Positions 10,110-17,833 are shown, counted from the stretch's first letter. The stretch is 26,662 bases of DNA from Massilia sp. (GCA_028291845.1 JAQGNM010000088.1:1-26662), one strand, 5' to 3'. A program made the numbers and translations. The notes: a model not told the origin generated them from the letters alone.

Positions 10110-10742
10110 TCAGCCTGCTTGCGTGCGCGCCGTGTTCTGCTCGAGCGCGGCGTCGTGATTCCGGTAGTTTTCGATCAGCCGGTCGAAGCCGGCGCGGCAG
10201 CGCTCGACGCTGCCCGGCATGCGCAGGAAGCGCGCATCGTGGTGCAAGGCCAGGATCAGGCCGTACATCTCGTAGACCAGCTGGCCGGCATCGGTGTCGG
10301 CCTTGAGATCGCCGATGGCGATCGACTGCTCGGCGCAGCGCAGCAAGGCGCCCTGCCAGGCGCGCACCATGGCGACCAGCTCCTCGCGGATCGGCCCCTG
10401 GCGGTCGTCGTATTCGACGGCGCCGCTGATATAGATGCAGCCCGAGGCAATCTCGACGCTGACCCGCTTGACCCAGCGGGCGAACATCGAGCGCAGGCGC
10501 GGCAAGCCGCGTGGCTCCTGCACGCTGGGGAAAAATACTTCCTGCTCGAAACGGGCGTGGTACAGCTTTAATACTTCGATCTGCAGATCTTCGCGCGAGC
10601 CGAAGTGTGCGAACACGCCCGACTTGCTCATGTTCATCTTATCCGCGAGCAGGCCAATGGTCAGCCCTTCGAGGCCGTCCCGGCTGGCGAGGTCGAGCGC
10701 CACGTCGAGGATGGCGGCCCGGGTCAACTCGCCCTTGCGCAT
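10110..10742 (-). CDS. TetR/AcrR-family regulator, probable controller of the beta-oxidation operon
   Basis: This 210-residue one-component regulator has the TetR DNA-binding domain at residues 5-52: AAILDVALDLASRDGLEGLT, then the helix-turn-helix IGLLADKMNMSKSGVFAHFG (29-48). The larger C-terminal domain (about 60-200) is helical and variable, as expected for a ligand pocket. The gene is the first in a same-strand series with the acyl-CoA dehydrogenase, multifunctional enzyme, thiolase and isomerase genes. The simplest reading is a fatty-acyl-CoA-responsive repressor of that series, like FadR of Bacillus or PsrA in role; the ligand is inferred only from neighbours. No strong ribosome site precedes the ATG at 10742, but the start gives the normal short TetR N-terminus. 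An imperfect palindrome 45 bases upstream is a candidate operator. Confidence 0.9.
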   Translation of the reverse strand: MRKGELTRAAILDVALDLASRDGLEGLTIGLLADKMNMSKSGVFAHFGSREDLQIEVLKLYHARFEQEVFFPSVQEPRGLPRLRSMFARWVKRVSVEIASGCIYISGAVEYDDRQGPIREELVAMVRAWQGALLRCAEQSIAIGDLKADTDAGQLVYEMYGLILALHHDARFLRMPGSVERCRAGFDRLIENYRNHDAALEQNTARTQAG

Positions 10743-10786
10743 GAATTTGACTGAAGTATTGATAACTTACCTACGAAGGTTAAAAA

Positions 10787-10819
10787 AGCACGCGTTAGAA
10801 AAATCTGAACGCTCGTACT
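10787..10819 (-). promoter_or_regulatory. Candidate TetR operator (imperfect inverted repeat)
   Basis: AGCACG CGTTAGA (10787-10799), an A-rich centre, then TCTGAACG CTCGTACT (10804-10819). The arms match as CGTT(C)AGA and AG(C/T)ACG, with small bulges. Its position just upstream of the tetR gene suits autoregulation. A second, perfect 13-base palindrome, TGATCT-G-AGATCA, lies at 10873-10885. Binding is inferred from position and symmetry only. Confidence 0.35.
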
Positions 10820-10899
10820 ATTATCCAGTCACGGGCAAATGTCAAACAGGAACTTAGAAGGGCGATTCTATTTGATCTGAGATCATACATGCCGAAGCC

Positions 10900-10982
10900 G
10901 GGGACTGGCGCTGCGCGCCTGTCCCCAGCTTTAAACGCTGCCGAAGTCAAAAGCGGGGGACGGGCCCGCAGGGCCGGTCCCC
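10900..10982. repeat. REPIN-like element: two facing palindromes
   Basis: Hairpin 1 (10900-10926): GGGGAC, T/T mismatch, GGCGC, loop TGC, GCGCC, GTCCCC, followed by AGCTTT. Hairpin 2 (10956-10982): GGGGAC, G/G mismatch, GGCCC, loop GCA, GGGCC, GTCCCC; on the minus strand it is followed by CGCTTTT. Both have a 6-bp stem, one mismatch, a 5-bp stem and a 3-base loop, and their GCTTT tails point inward across a 29-base spacer. The pair lies between the tetR start and the stop of the hslR-like gene. Read on the minus strand, hairpin 2 plus CGCTTTT could serve as a weak terminator for the hslR-like gene. Confidence 0.8.
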
Positions 10983-10999
10983 GGTGCTAATGACGTCTG

Positions 11000-11374
11000 T
11001 TACTCACTTGCCTTGCTGAGCGCGCGTCTATCCCTTTTAGTAGGCCGGCCTTTGATCGTGCTGCCCGGCTCCGGATACAAGCGCCTGCCCTCTTTCAGCA
11101 ATTCGCGCTTGGCCACGCTGGCGGCGCTTTCGTCGTACAGCGAGCGCGCCACCGGCGCTGGTCCGCGCTGATCGGAAATCTGGATCACTTCGATGTCCCA
11201 GCGATCGGAACCATTGTCGATGTTGAGCTGGTCGCCCAGTTTGACGGCCCGGGCCGGCTTGATGCGTTCGCCGTCGAGGCGTACCCTGCCGTTGTCGACG
11301 GCGTCGGTGGCCAGCGAGCGGGTCTTGAAAAAGCGCGCGGCCCACAGCCATTTGTCGATGCGTACATTGTCCAT
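11000..11374 (-). CDS. hslR: S4-domain RNA-binding protein, Hsp15-like
   Basis: This 124-residue protein carries an N-terminal S4 RNA-binding domain (about residues 4-65: RIDKWLWAARFFKTRSLATD, then DNGRVRLDGERIKPARAVKLGD) and a basic C-terminal tail (KGRPTKRDRRALSKASE). Length and tail match heat-shock protein 15, which binds free 50S subunits that still carry a nascent chain and helps to recycle stalled subunits. It follows the clsB-like gene by 19 bases and is probably translated from the same mRNA. The ATG at 11374 fits the conserved start of the family. Function is by family; the specific substrate is not shown. Confidence 0.9.
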   Translation of the reverse strand: MDNVRIDKWLWAARFFKTRSLATDAVDNGRVRLDGERIKPARAVKLGDQLNIDNGSDRWDIEVIQISDQRGPAPVARSLYDESAASVAKRELLKEGRRLYPEPGSTIKGRPTKRDRRALSKASE

Positions 11375-11393
11375 GTGTAGTGCAGCTCCTTGC

Positions 11394-12554
11394 TCAGGCG
11401 TAGCCGATGGCGACGATGCGCATCACCAGTTTATAAAAGAAATACGCCGCTTCATAGCCCGCGCGCTTGAAGCGGCCGACGTGCTTGAAATGGTCGCAGG
11501 GAATGATTACGCCTTCTGCCACGCCCGCTTCGATGTGCGCGCGCATGCTGCGGGCAAAGCCGGCGTCGCGTACGACGACGTTCGCTTCCTGGTTCAAAAA
11601 CAGCGACAGGCCGTCGCAATTGCTCGAGCCCACCGTGGCCCAGTCCTCGTCGATGACGGCGACCTTGGCGTGCAACTGGGTCTTTTGATACTCGACAACG
11701 GTCACCCCGCAGCCCAGCAATTTCGGGTAGAACGAATGCGCCACCATATCCTGCAGCTTGAACTCGCCCACGCCGATCAACAAGGTCACCTTGACGCCGC
11801 GCTCGGCGGCGCGGCCCAGCGCCTCGCGGAACTTGCGGCCGGGGGCAAAATACGGGTTGGCCATCAGGATGCTGTGCCTGGCGCGGCCGATCGCCTGCAG
11901 GTAGGCGCGCTGGATGGTGCGGCGGTTGCGCAGGTTGTCGCGCACGACAAAACCAGCCTGCATCGGGCCGCTGCCGGCGACCGGGCCGTCGCGCTTCATT
12001 TCGCGGAACAGGTCGAGCCGGCGCAAAATGCCCATGTGGCCCACGCGCGCCCACTGCGCTTGTGCTTCGCGGTGGATGTCGGCCACCAGCGGCCCGACCA
12101 CGCGCACGGCAAAATCCCACCTGGGCGCCGGCAAGCGTTTATGGGGATCGTAATCGCACAGGTAATCGTCGTTGACATTGATGCCGCCGACAAAGGCAAC
12201 CTTGCGGTCGATCACGGTAATCTTGCGGTGGGTGCGGGTGACGCCCTTCTTGAACCAGGGATTGAAGATGCGGCAAAACACCCCCGCTTCGGCGAACGCC
12301 GCCTTCAGACGCCTGCACTGGGTATTGCCGCTGCCAAACCAGTCGATCACCACCCGCACCTTGACGCCGCGCCGCCCGGCCGCGATCAAGGCTTGCTCGA
12401 CCGCCTTGCCGGTATCGTCATCGGCAAAAATGTAGGTTTCAAAGTGAATTTCATGCTGGGCCGCATCCATCTCGGCCAAAAGGGCCGGGAACAGCTCGAC
12501 GCCGCTCTCCAGCAAACTCACTTTGTTGTTAGGTTGATAATTTACAGAACGCAT
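11394..12554 (-). CDS. clsB: Cardiolipin synthase B-type phospholipase D protein
   Basis: This 386-residue phosphatidyltransferase has two PLD (HKD) motifs: HRKITVID (109-116) followed by GGIN (123-126), and HAKVAVID (295-302) followed by GSSN (309-312). A short N-terminal stretch without a membrane anchor is as in E. coli ClsB (YbhO), which makes cardiolipin from phosphatidylglycerol and can also make phosphatidylglycerol. The second His-x-Lys motif is intact, so the enzyme should be active. Thirty bases upstream lies a YbhP-like gene; ybhP next to clsB is the E. coli order, which supports the assignment. The usual third partner, the membrane protein YbhN, is not in the window. Confidence 0.92.
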   Translation of the reverse strand: MRSVNYQPNNKVSLLESGVELFPALLAEMDAAQHEIHFETYIFADDDTGKAVEQALIAAGRRGVKVRVVIDWFGSGNTQCRRLKAAFAEAGVFCRIFNPWFKKGVTRTHRKITVIDRKVAFVGGINVNDDYLCDYDPHKRLPAPRWDFAVRVVGPLVADIHREAQAQWARVGHMGILRRLDLFREMKRDGPVAGSGPMQAGFVVRDNLRNRRTIQRAYLQAIGRARHSILMANPYFAPGRKFREALGRAAERGVKVTLLIGVGEFKLQDMVAHSFYPKLLGCGVTVVEYQKTQLHAKVAVIDEDWATVGSSNCDGLSLFLNQEANVVVRDAGFARSMRAHIEAGVAEGVIIPCDHFKHVGRFKRAGYEAAYFFYKLVMRIVAIGYA

Positions 12555-12584
12555 GAAGATGGCGCGGCGTGGCGGACGCGGGAA

Positions 12585-13397
12585 CTACGCCAGCTTGAGC
12601 GTGGCGACGATCGGTGCGTGGTCCGACAGCTTGGCCCATAAGGGGCCATGCAAGACCTCGGCGGTGTCGACCTTGAAGCCGCGCACGTAAATGCGGTCGA
12701 GCCGAAAACATGGCAGTGCGGCCGGGAAGGTGCGCGCCGGCGTGGTCTTGCGTTTGGCGCCCACCAGGCCGCGTACGAGTCCGCCCAGCGAGGAGCCACT
12801 GCCCATCTCGTCGAATACCTCGGTGACGCCGAGCTTGTCGCGCAGCTTGGCCGACAGGGTATTTCTCCAGTCGTTGAAGTCGCCGGCGATGATGACCGGC
12901 TCGCCATTCGGCGCCGAGGCGTTGACGCAGTCGATCAGCGCCTGGGTTTGACGGCTGCGGCCAGCCTCGAACAGGCCGAGGTGGACGACAAAACAGTGCA
13001 CCGTGCCGCTCGGCGTTTCCAGCACGCAGTGCAGGATACCGCGCTGCTCGTAGGCATGATCTGAAACGTCGTGATTCTTCATGTTGCCAATCGGAAACGC
13101 TGACAGCAAGGCGTTGCCGTGATGGCCGTGGTCGTAGACGGCGTTCATGCCGTAGGCCGAGTGGTGTGATTCGCCGGCGAAGAACTCGTGCTGGGATTCC
13201 TCCGGCCAATGGTGGCGCCCGCGCGCCTCATCGCCGAATTTGCTGGTGTACTTGTCGTGTTTGCCCTGCACTTCCTGCAAAAACACCACTTCGGCATCGA
13301 ACAGGCCGATCGCCTTTTTAAGCGCAAGCACACGCGGAGTGGCGCGAATGGTGGACACGCCCTTGTGAATGTTGTAAGTAGCGACACGAATTTTCAT
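12585..13397 (-). CDS. ybhP: Endonuclease/exonuclease/phosphatase-family protein, YbhP-like
   Basis: This 270-residue enzyme has the DNase I-like metal-dependent phosphodiesterase fold. Family residues are present in order: Asn9 (TYNIHKG), Glu42 (LQEVQG), His139, Asp173 and Asn175 (AGDFNDW), Asp234 and the C-terminal LSDHAP (258-262) with Asp259-His260. It lacks a signal peptide and is presumably cytoplasmic. Because it is adjacent to clsB, as in the E. coli ybhP-clsB-ybhN cluster, a role on a phospholipid or related phosphodiester is more likely than DNA repair, though no substrate is proven. It starts 59 bases after the ssuB stop codon on the same strand, without a clear terminator between, so read-through from the ssu operon is possible. 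Confidence 0.88.
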   Translation of the reverse strand: MKIRVATYNIHKGVSTIRATPRVLALKKAIGLFDAEVVFLQEVQGKHDKYTSKFGDEARGRHHWPEESQHEFFAGESHHSAYGMNAVYDHGHHGNALLSAFPIGNMKNHDVSDHAYEQRGILHCVLETPSGTVHCFVVHLGLFEAGRSRQTQALIDCVNASAPNGEPVIIAGDFNDWRNTLSAKLRDKLGVTEVFDEMGSGSSLGGLVRGLVGAKRKTTPARTFPAALPCFRLDRIYVRGFKVDTAEVLHGPLWAKLSDHAPIVATLKLA

Positions 13398-13456
13398 GGG
13401 AACATTCTAACCTCAAGTAGCGTCGGACTTGTTCGGCAGGCTGAATCGTGCGCTCC

Positions 13457-14191
13457 TCAATGCTTGAGTAAATGGTCGAGCAGGCGCTGCTCCAGCGCCG
13501 CAAAGCGGGCATCGCGCTGGCGCGGCCGCGGCAGGTCGACCGCGACGTCGAGGGCGATGCGGCCATTTTCAATCACCAGCACGCGGTCGGCCAGCGCCAG
13601 CGCTTCCTGCACGTCGTGGGTCACCAGCACCGCGGTGAAACCGCGCGATAACCACAGCGACTCGATCAAGCGCTGCATCTCGATGCGGGTGAGCGCGTCG
13701 AGAGCGCCCAGCGGCTCGTCGAGCAACAGCAGGGGCGGTTCATGCACCAGCGCCCGGGCCAGCGCCACCCGCTGGCGCTGGCCGCCGGACAGCGACGCCG
13801 GCCAGTCGGACGCCCGCTCGGCCAGTCCGACCGCGGCCAGGGCGGCTGACGCCGCGGCGCCGTCCTTCAGGCCGAGCCGCACATTGTCGAGCACCGATTT
13901 CCACGGCAGCAGGCGGGCCTCCTGGAACATCACGCGGACGTCGTCGGCGCCGGCGATGCTGCCGGCATCCACCGTGTCGAGTCCGGCGATCGCCCGCAAC
14001 AGGGTGCTCTTGCCGCAGCCGCTGCGGCCGGCAATGGCGACCAATTCGCCGGCGGACAAATGCAGGTCGATGTTGTCGAGGACGACGCGCTCGCCGAACG
14101 ACTTGCGCAGGCCGCGCACTGCCAGCGCGGTGCCGTGCCCACCTTGTGCGGCGGCGGCGATGGTGCGGTGTTCGATGACGTTGTTATGCAT
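13457..14191 (-). CDS. ssuB: Aliphatic sulfonate ABC transporter, ATP-binding protein SsuB
   Basis: This 244-residue ATPase energises sulfonate uptake. Motifs: Walker A GRSGCGKST (55-63), Q-loop Gln90 in MFQEARLLPW, signature LSGGQ (134-138), Walker B LLLLDEP (154-160), and H-loop His192 in THDVQEAL. MFQEARLLPW is the form usual in the nitrate/sulfonate/taurine importer family. The ATG at 14191 lies eight bases past the ssuC stop codon. It is the last gene of ssuEADCB, the same order as in E. coli. An N-terminal extension of about 20 residues precedes the first conserved strand. Confidence 0.95.
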   Translation of the reverse strand: MHNNVIEHRTIAAAAQGGHGTALAVRGLRKSFGERVVLDNIDLHLSAGELVAIAGRSGCGKSTLLRAIAGLDTVDAGSIAGADDVRVMFQEARLLPWKSVLDNVRLGLKDGAAASAALAAVGLAERASDWPASLSGGQRQRVALARALVHEPPLLLLDEPLGALDALTRIEMQRLIESLWLSRGFTAVLVTHDVQEALALADRVLVIENGRIALDVAVDLPRPRQRDARFAALEQRLLDHLLKH

Positions 14192-14199
14192 GACTGACC

Positions 14200-14958
14200 T
14201 TATAGATAAGCCGGGTTCCAGCGCAGGCAGCGCCGTTCCAGGGCGCGCGCAAACACGTCGGCGCCCTTGCCCAGTAAAGCGTAGAGCAGGATGCCGACCA
14301 GGACGACGTCGGTCTGCAGGAATTCGCGGGCGTTCATCGTCATGTAGCCGATGCCGGCCTGCGCCGAGATGGTTTCGGCGACGATCAGCAGCACCCACAC
14401 CAGGCCCAGCGAGAAGCGCACGCCGACCAGGATGGACGGCAGCGCCGCCGGCAAAATCACGTCGCGGTACAGGGGCCAGCCTTTGAGCCCGTAGCTTTTG
14501 GCCATTTCGATCAGCGACTGGTCGGCCGAGCGGATACCGTGAAACGTGTTCAGGTAGACGGGGAAGAACACGCCCACCGCCAGCAGGAATAATTTGGCGC
14601 TTTCGTCGATGCCGAACCACAGGATCACCAGCGGGATCAAGGCAAGCGCGGGGATGTTGCGGATCATTTGCAAGGTGGTGTCGAGCAGGGTTTCGGCGCG
14701 CCGGACGCTGCCGGTCAATAATCCCAGCAGCAGGCCAAGCCCGGCGCCCACGGCGAAGCCGGAGATCGCCCGCCACAGGCTGGTGCGCAGGTGCACGAAC
14801 AGTTCGCCCGATGCCGTGAGCGTCCAGAACGCCTTGGCCACCGCCCACGGTTCGGGCAGGACGCGCGACGACAGCCAGCCCATCCTCGCCGCCACCTCCC
14901 AGCCGGCAAGCAGCAGCAGCGGCAGCGCCCATTGGGCCAGCACTGACGGCTTCTTCAT
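14200..14958 (-). CDS. ssuC: Aliphatic sulfonate ABC transporter permease SsuC
   Basis: This 252-residue inner-membrane permease of the BPD-type family has about six membrane helices. The cytoplasmic EAA loop is SYGLKGWPLYRDVILPAALP, which contacts the ATPase SsuB. The segment NIPALALIPLVILWFGIDE is typical of SsuC/TauC permeases. The start codon lies one base past the ssuD stop, so translation is tightly coupled. It works with SsuA and SsuB to import alkanesulfonates under sulfate limitation. Confidence 0.95.
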   Translation of the reverse strand: MKKPSVLAQWALPLLLLAGWEVAARMGWLSSRVLPEPWAVAKAFWTLTASGELFVHLRTSLWRAISGFAVGAGLGLLLGLLTGSVRRAETLLDTTLQMIRNIPALALIPLVILWFGIDESAKLFLLAVGVFFPVYLNTFHGIRSADQSLIEMAKSYGLKGWPLYRDVILPAALPSILVGVRFSLGLVWVLLIVAETISAQAGIGYMTMNAREFLQTDVVLVGILLYALLGKGADVFARALERRCLRWNPAYL

Positions 14959-14959
14959 C

Positions 14960-16114
14960 TCACGCCGCCTTCTTGGGCAGGATATCGCTGGCCATCATCT
15001 CGCCGAACGGCCCGGTCAGCGACTGTTCGCCGGCCGCTTTGCCCTTACCTAATAACGGAAACACCAGTTCGGCAAAGCGGTACGATTCTTCCAGGTGCGG
15101 GTAGCCGGACAAAATAAACGTCTCGATACCCAGGTCGGCGTATTCGCGCATGCGGGCCGCCACCGTTTCAGGGTCGCCCACCAGGGCCGTCCCGGCGCCG
15201 CCGCGCACCAGGCCGACGCCGGCCCACAAGTTCGGCGACACCTCCAGCTGGTCGCGCCGCCCGCCGTGCAGCGCCGCCATGCGCTGCTGGCCCACCGAAT
15301 CCATCCTGGCAAACGCCTTCTGGGCATTGGCGATGGTGTCGTCGTCCAGATGGCTGATCAATTCATCGGCCGCGCGCCAGGCCGCCTCGTTGGTCTCGCG
15401 CACGATCACGTGCAGGCGGATGCCGAATTTGAGGGTGCGCCCGTATTTGGCGGCGCGGCTGCGGATATCGTTCAATTTTTCCGCCACCGCCGCCGGCGGT
15501 TCGCCCCAGGTGAGATAGGTGTCCATCTGCTCGGCCGCCAGTTCATGGGCCGGCGCCGAGGAGCCACCGAAGTACAGCGGCGGATACGGTTTTTGCACGG
15601 GCGGATATAAAGTCTTCGCGCCTTTCACTTGCAGGTGCTTGCCCTCGAAATCGTAGCCGGCCGCGCCGCCCTCACCGGCCATGGTGGCGCGCCAGATGCG
15701 GAAGAATTCGTCGGAAATTTCATAGCGCTTGGCGTGGTCGGCAAACACGCCGTCCGCTTCCAGTTCTCCCTGGTCGCCGCCGGTGACGACGTTGATCAAC
15801 AGGCGGCCGTTGGACAGGCGGTCGAAGGTCGAGGCCATGCGCACGGCCAGGCCGGGGCTGGACAAGCCGGGACGGATCGCCACCAAAAACTTGAGCTTTT
15901 GCGTGACTGCCATCAGGCTGGAAGCGACCACCCAGGCGTCCTCGCAGGAGCGCCCGGTGGGCAGCAGCACGCCGTCGTAGCCGAGCGTGTCGGCCGCCAC
16001 CGCCACCTGCTTCAGATAATCGGCATCGACCGGGCGCGCGCCCTTGGTGGTGCCCAGATAGCGGCTGTCGCCGTGGGTGGGAATGAACCAGAATACATTC
16101 AGAGAGTTCGACAT
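14960..16114 (-). CDS. ssuD: FMNH2-dependent alkanesulfonate monooxygenase SsuD
   Basis: This 384-residue luciferase-like monooxygenase uses FMNH2 and O2 to split C1-substituted alkanesulfonates to the aldehyde and sulfite. It aligns with E. coli SsuD nearly end to end. The active-site residues are kept: Cys57 (GRSCEDAW; E. coli Cys54), Arg233 and His235 (GIRLHVIV; Arg226 and His228), Arg304 (GLVRGGAGT; Arg297) and Tyr338 (SGYPHLEE; Tyr331). FMNH2 would come from SsuE, whose gene is in the same operon. A seven-residue insertion relative to E. coli lies in the region around residue 150. Cytoplasmic. Confidence 0.97.
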   Translation of the reverse strand: MSNSLNVFWFIPTHGDSRYLGTTKGARPVDADYLKQVAVAADTLGYDGVLLPTGRSCEDAWVVASSLMAVTQKLKFLVAIRPGLSSPGLAVRMASTFDRLSNGRLLINVVTGGDQGELEADGVFADHAKRYEISDEFFRIWRATMAGEGGAAGYDFEGKHLQVKGAKTLYPPVQKPYPPLYFGGSSAPAHELAAEQMDTYLTWGEPPAAVAEKLNDIRSRAAKYGRTLKFGIRLHVIVRETNEAAWRAADELISHLDDDTIANAQKAFARMDSVGQQRMAALHGGRRDQLEVSPNLWAGVGLVRGGAGTALVGDPETVAARMREYADLGIETFILSGYPHLEESYRFAELVFPLLGKGKAAGEQSLTGPFGEMMASDILPKKAA

Positions 16115-16131
16115 TTGGTAATGGCTCCGGG

Positions 16132-17097
16132 TTAGCGCGCCGCCAGCTGGGCAGACTTGACGTTGATGGGATTGGGGATCAGTTTCAGGCTGGTGAAGAC
16201 GTCGGCGATCTTCTGCTGCTCGGCGATCACCGCGGGCGATACCGGTTTGACGCCGTACGAATAGCGCGCTGCCGCCTTTTCAAGCACGGCCGCTTCCAGG
16301 CCGGTCTGCCTGGCGAGAATCGACGCCACCTCGGCCGGATGCTGCCGGCCCCAGTCATCCACCTTGCCCATTTCTTCCAGCACGATGGCGACGATGTCCG
16401 CGTTCTTTTCCGCATACGGCCGCGCGGCCAGGTAGAACTGGTGATTGGCCACCAGGCCGGTGCCGTCGGCCAGCACGCGCGCGCCCAGCTGGTGCTCGGC
16501 GGCGGCCAGGAACGGATCCCAGATCGCCCACGCATCGACGGCGCCGCGCTCGAAGGCCGCGCGCGCATCGGCCGGCGGCAGGAACACCGGCTGGATGTCC
16601 TTGTAGGCAACGCCGGCCTTTTCCAGCGCTTTGACCAACAGGTAGTGCACATTCGAGCCCTTGTTCAGGGCCACCTTCTTGCCCCGCAAGTCGGCCAGGG
16701 TGCGCAGGGACGAACCCTTGGGCACGACGATGGCTTCGGATTTCGGCGACGGCGGCTCGTAGCCGACATACACCAGGTTGGCGCCGGCCGCCTGCGCAAA
16801 AATCGGCGGCGCTTCGCCGACCGTGCCGAAGTCGATGCTGCCCACATTGAGGCCTTCGAGTAGCACGGGACCGGCCGGGAACTCGGTCCACTTGACGGCA
16901 ACACCTTTTTCGGCGAGCCGCTTTTCCAAGGTGCCGCGCCCTTTTAATAACGTCAGCGTGCCGTACTTTTGATAGCCGATGCGCACTTCGCGGGCGGCCT
17001 GTGCGCGCACGGGCAAGGCGGCGGCCAGCACGGCGGCGCCCATCAGCGCCAGCGCATGGCGGCGGTGTTGTCGGGGTTGGTGTTTCAAGTAGCTCAT
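16132..17097 (-). CDS. ssuA: Aliphatic sulfonate-binding periplasmic protein SsuA
   Basis: This 321-residue substrate-binding protein has a signal peptide with basic residues at 9-13, hydrophobic core ALALMGAAVLAAALPV and probable cleavage after AQA at residue 34. The mature part starts with REVRIGYQKYGTLTLLKG and contains GSIDFGTVGEAPPIFAQAAG and AVDAWAIWDPFLAAAE, which are standard SsuA family segments. It delivers alkanesulfonates to SsuBC. The gene begins 12 bases after ssuE. Cysteine is absent, so it is not a lipoprotein. Confidence 0.95.
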   Translation of the reverse strand: MSYLKHQPRQHRRHALALMGAAVLAAALPVRAQAAREVRIGYQKYGTLTLLKGRGTLEKRLAEKGVAVKWTEFPAGPVLLEGLNVGSIDFGTVGEAPPIFAQAAGANLVYVGYEPPSPKSEAIVVPKGSSLRTLADLRGKKVALNKGSNVHYLLVKALEKAGVAYKDIQPVFLPPADARAAFERGAVDAWAIWDPFLAAAEHQLGARVLADGTGLVANHQFYLAARPYAEKNADIVAIVLEEMGKVDDWGRQHPAEVASILARQTGLEAAVLEKAAARYSYGVKPVSPAVIAEQQKIADVFTSLKLIPNPINVKSAQLAAR

Positions 17098-17109
17098 GAA
17101 AATGTCCGA

Positions 17110-17685
17110 TCAGGCGAGGGCCGGTTGGGTGAACAGGGAGTTGGGGCGGCGCAGCGCCAGCGCGAACAGTTCGGACGACAGCTGCTCGACGCCGCGGTCG
17201 ACACGCGGGGCAATCGCCGCATCAAGCGACAGGCCATGCTCGGCATGCCAGGTGAGCTGGCTCGATGTCGTGTAAATGCTGGGCAAAATGAAGCGCGCAT
17301 CGAGCGAGGCAAGCACCGGGCGCAGCGCGTAATCGAGCGCCAGCAGGTGCGACTGGCTGCCGCCGGTGGCGATCGGCAGCACCAGTTTATTGCGCAATCC
17401 ATCCTGCGGCAGCAAATCGAGGAAGGCTTTGAGAACGCCCGAATAGGCCGCCTTGTAGACCGGCGTGGCGACCACCACCGCATCGGCGGCGGCCACTTGC
17501 GCCAGGGCGCGCACGATGGCGGGATCGGTAAAGTCCGCGTGCAGCAGCGCGGCGGCCGGCAGATCCCGCACCTGCAGGCGGCTGCAGTGGTGGCCCTGCG
17601 AAGCCAGGCGCTCGCCGATGTGGTGCAACAGGCGGGTGCCGCTGGAACTGGACGACGGACTGCCGCCGATCAAGAGAACGCTCAT
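17110..17685 (-). CDS. ssuE: NADPH-dependent FMN reductase SsuE
   Basis: This 191-residue flavodoxin-like reductase supplies FMNH2 to SsuD. It shows GGSPSSSSSGT (7-17) at the FMN phosphate site, ATPVYKAAYSGVLKAFLDLL (73-92), the SsuE hallmark, and Tyr119 in LDYALRPVL, the equivalent of E. coli Tyr118 in the pi-helix that tunes flavin transfer. The frame stays open 41 codons upstream, but a clear GAGG ribosome site precedes the ATG at 17685, so that start is used. It is the first gene of ssuEADCB and is transcribed from a good promoter at 17722-17750. The divergent operon at 17895 contains two more FMNH2-type monooxygenases and no reductase, so SsuE may serve them too. Confidence 0.96.
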   Translation of the reverse strand: MSVLLIGGSPSSSSSGTRLLHHIGERLASQGHHCSRLQVRDLPAAALLHADFTDPAIVRALAQVAAADAVVVATPVYKAAYSGVLKAFLDLLPQDGLRNKLVLPIATGGSQSHLLALDYALRPVLASLDARFILPSIYTTSSQLTWHAEHGLSLDAAIAPRVDRGVEQLSSELFALALRRPNSLFTQPALA

Positions 17686-17721
17686 ATTTTTTTTCCTCTG
17701 CTTTCGAATGCTGGTTGATTT

Positions 17722-17750
17722 TTTATACAGGCTAAAGCCAAGCACGCCAA
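17722..17750 (-). promoter_or_regulatory. Promoter of the ssuEADCB operon
   Basis: On the minus strand TTGGCG (17750-17745) and TATAAA (17727-17722) are 17 bases apart, giving a start near 17715, about 30 bases before the ATG. The -35 box lies four bases from the left arm of the 29-bp inverted repeat, a place where an activator would touch RNA polymerase. The -10 is near consensus and the -35 is weak, as expected for an activator-dependent sulfur-starvation promoter. Activity is inferred. Confidence 0.6.
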
Positions 17751-17753
17751 AGC

Positions 17754-17833
17754 CGAACGAATCAATTCGCGCTTCGATATGCGCTTTTCGTTCGCGCGTT
17801 TTTTGCATATCGAAGCGCGAATTGATTCGTTCG
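17754..17833. repeat. Perfect 29-bp inverted repeat in the divergent ssuE/sfnB-like control region
   Basis: Left arm 17754-17782 and right arm 17805-17833 are exact reverse complements over 29 bases, separated by 22 bases rich in T on the plus strand. Each arm contains a smaller near-palindrome CGAAT-N2-ATTCG (17758-17769 and 17818-17829). A third TTCGTTCGC lies in the loop at 17787-17795. The left arm starts four bases from the -35 box of the ssuE promoter. It may be a double operator for a shared regulator or an inserted palindromic element. No T-run placement makes it a terminator for either gene, since both are transcribed away from it. Confidence 0.9.

Noticed and set aside
17783..17804. 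The inverted repeat as an intrinsic terminator using the T-run in its loop
   Set aside because: The T-run is inside the loop, not after the stem, and both flanking operons are transcribed away from the repeat.
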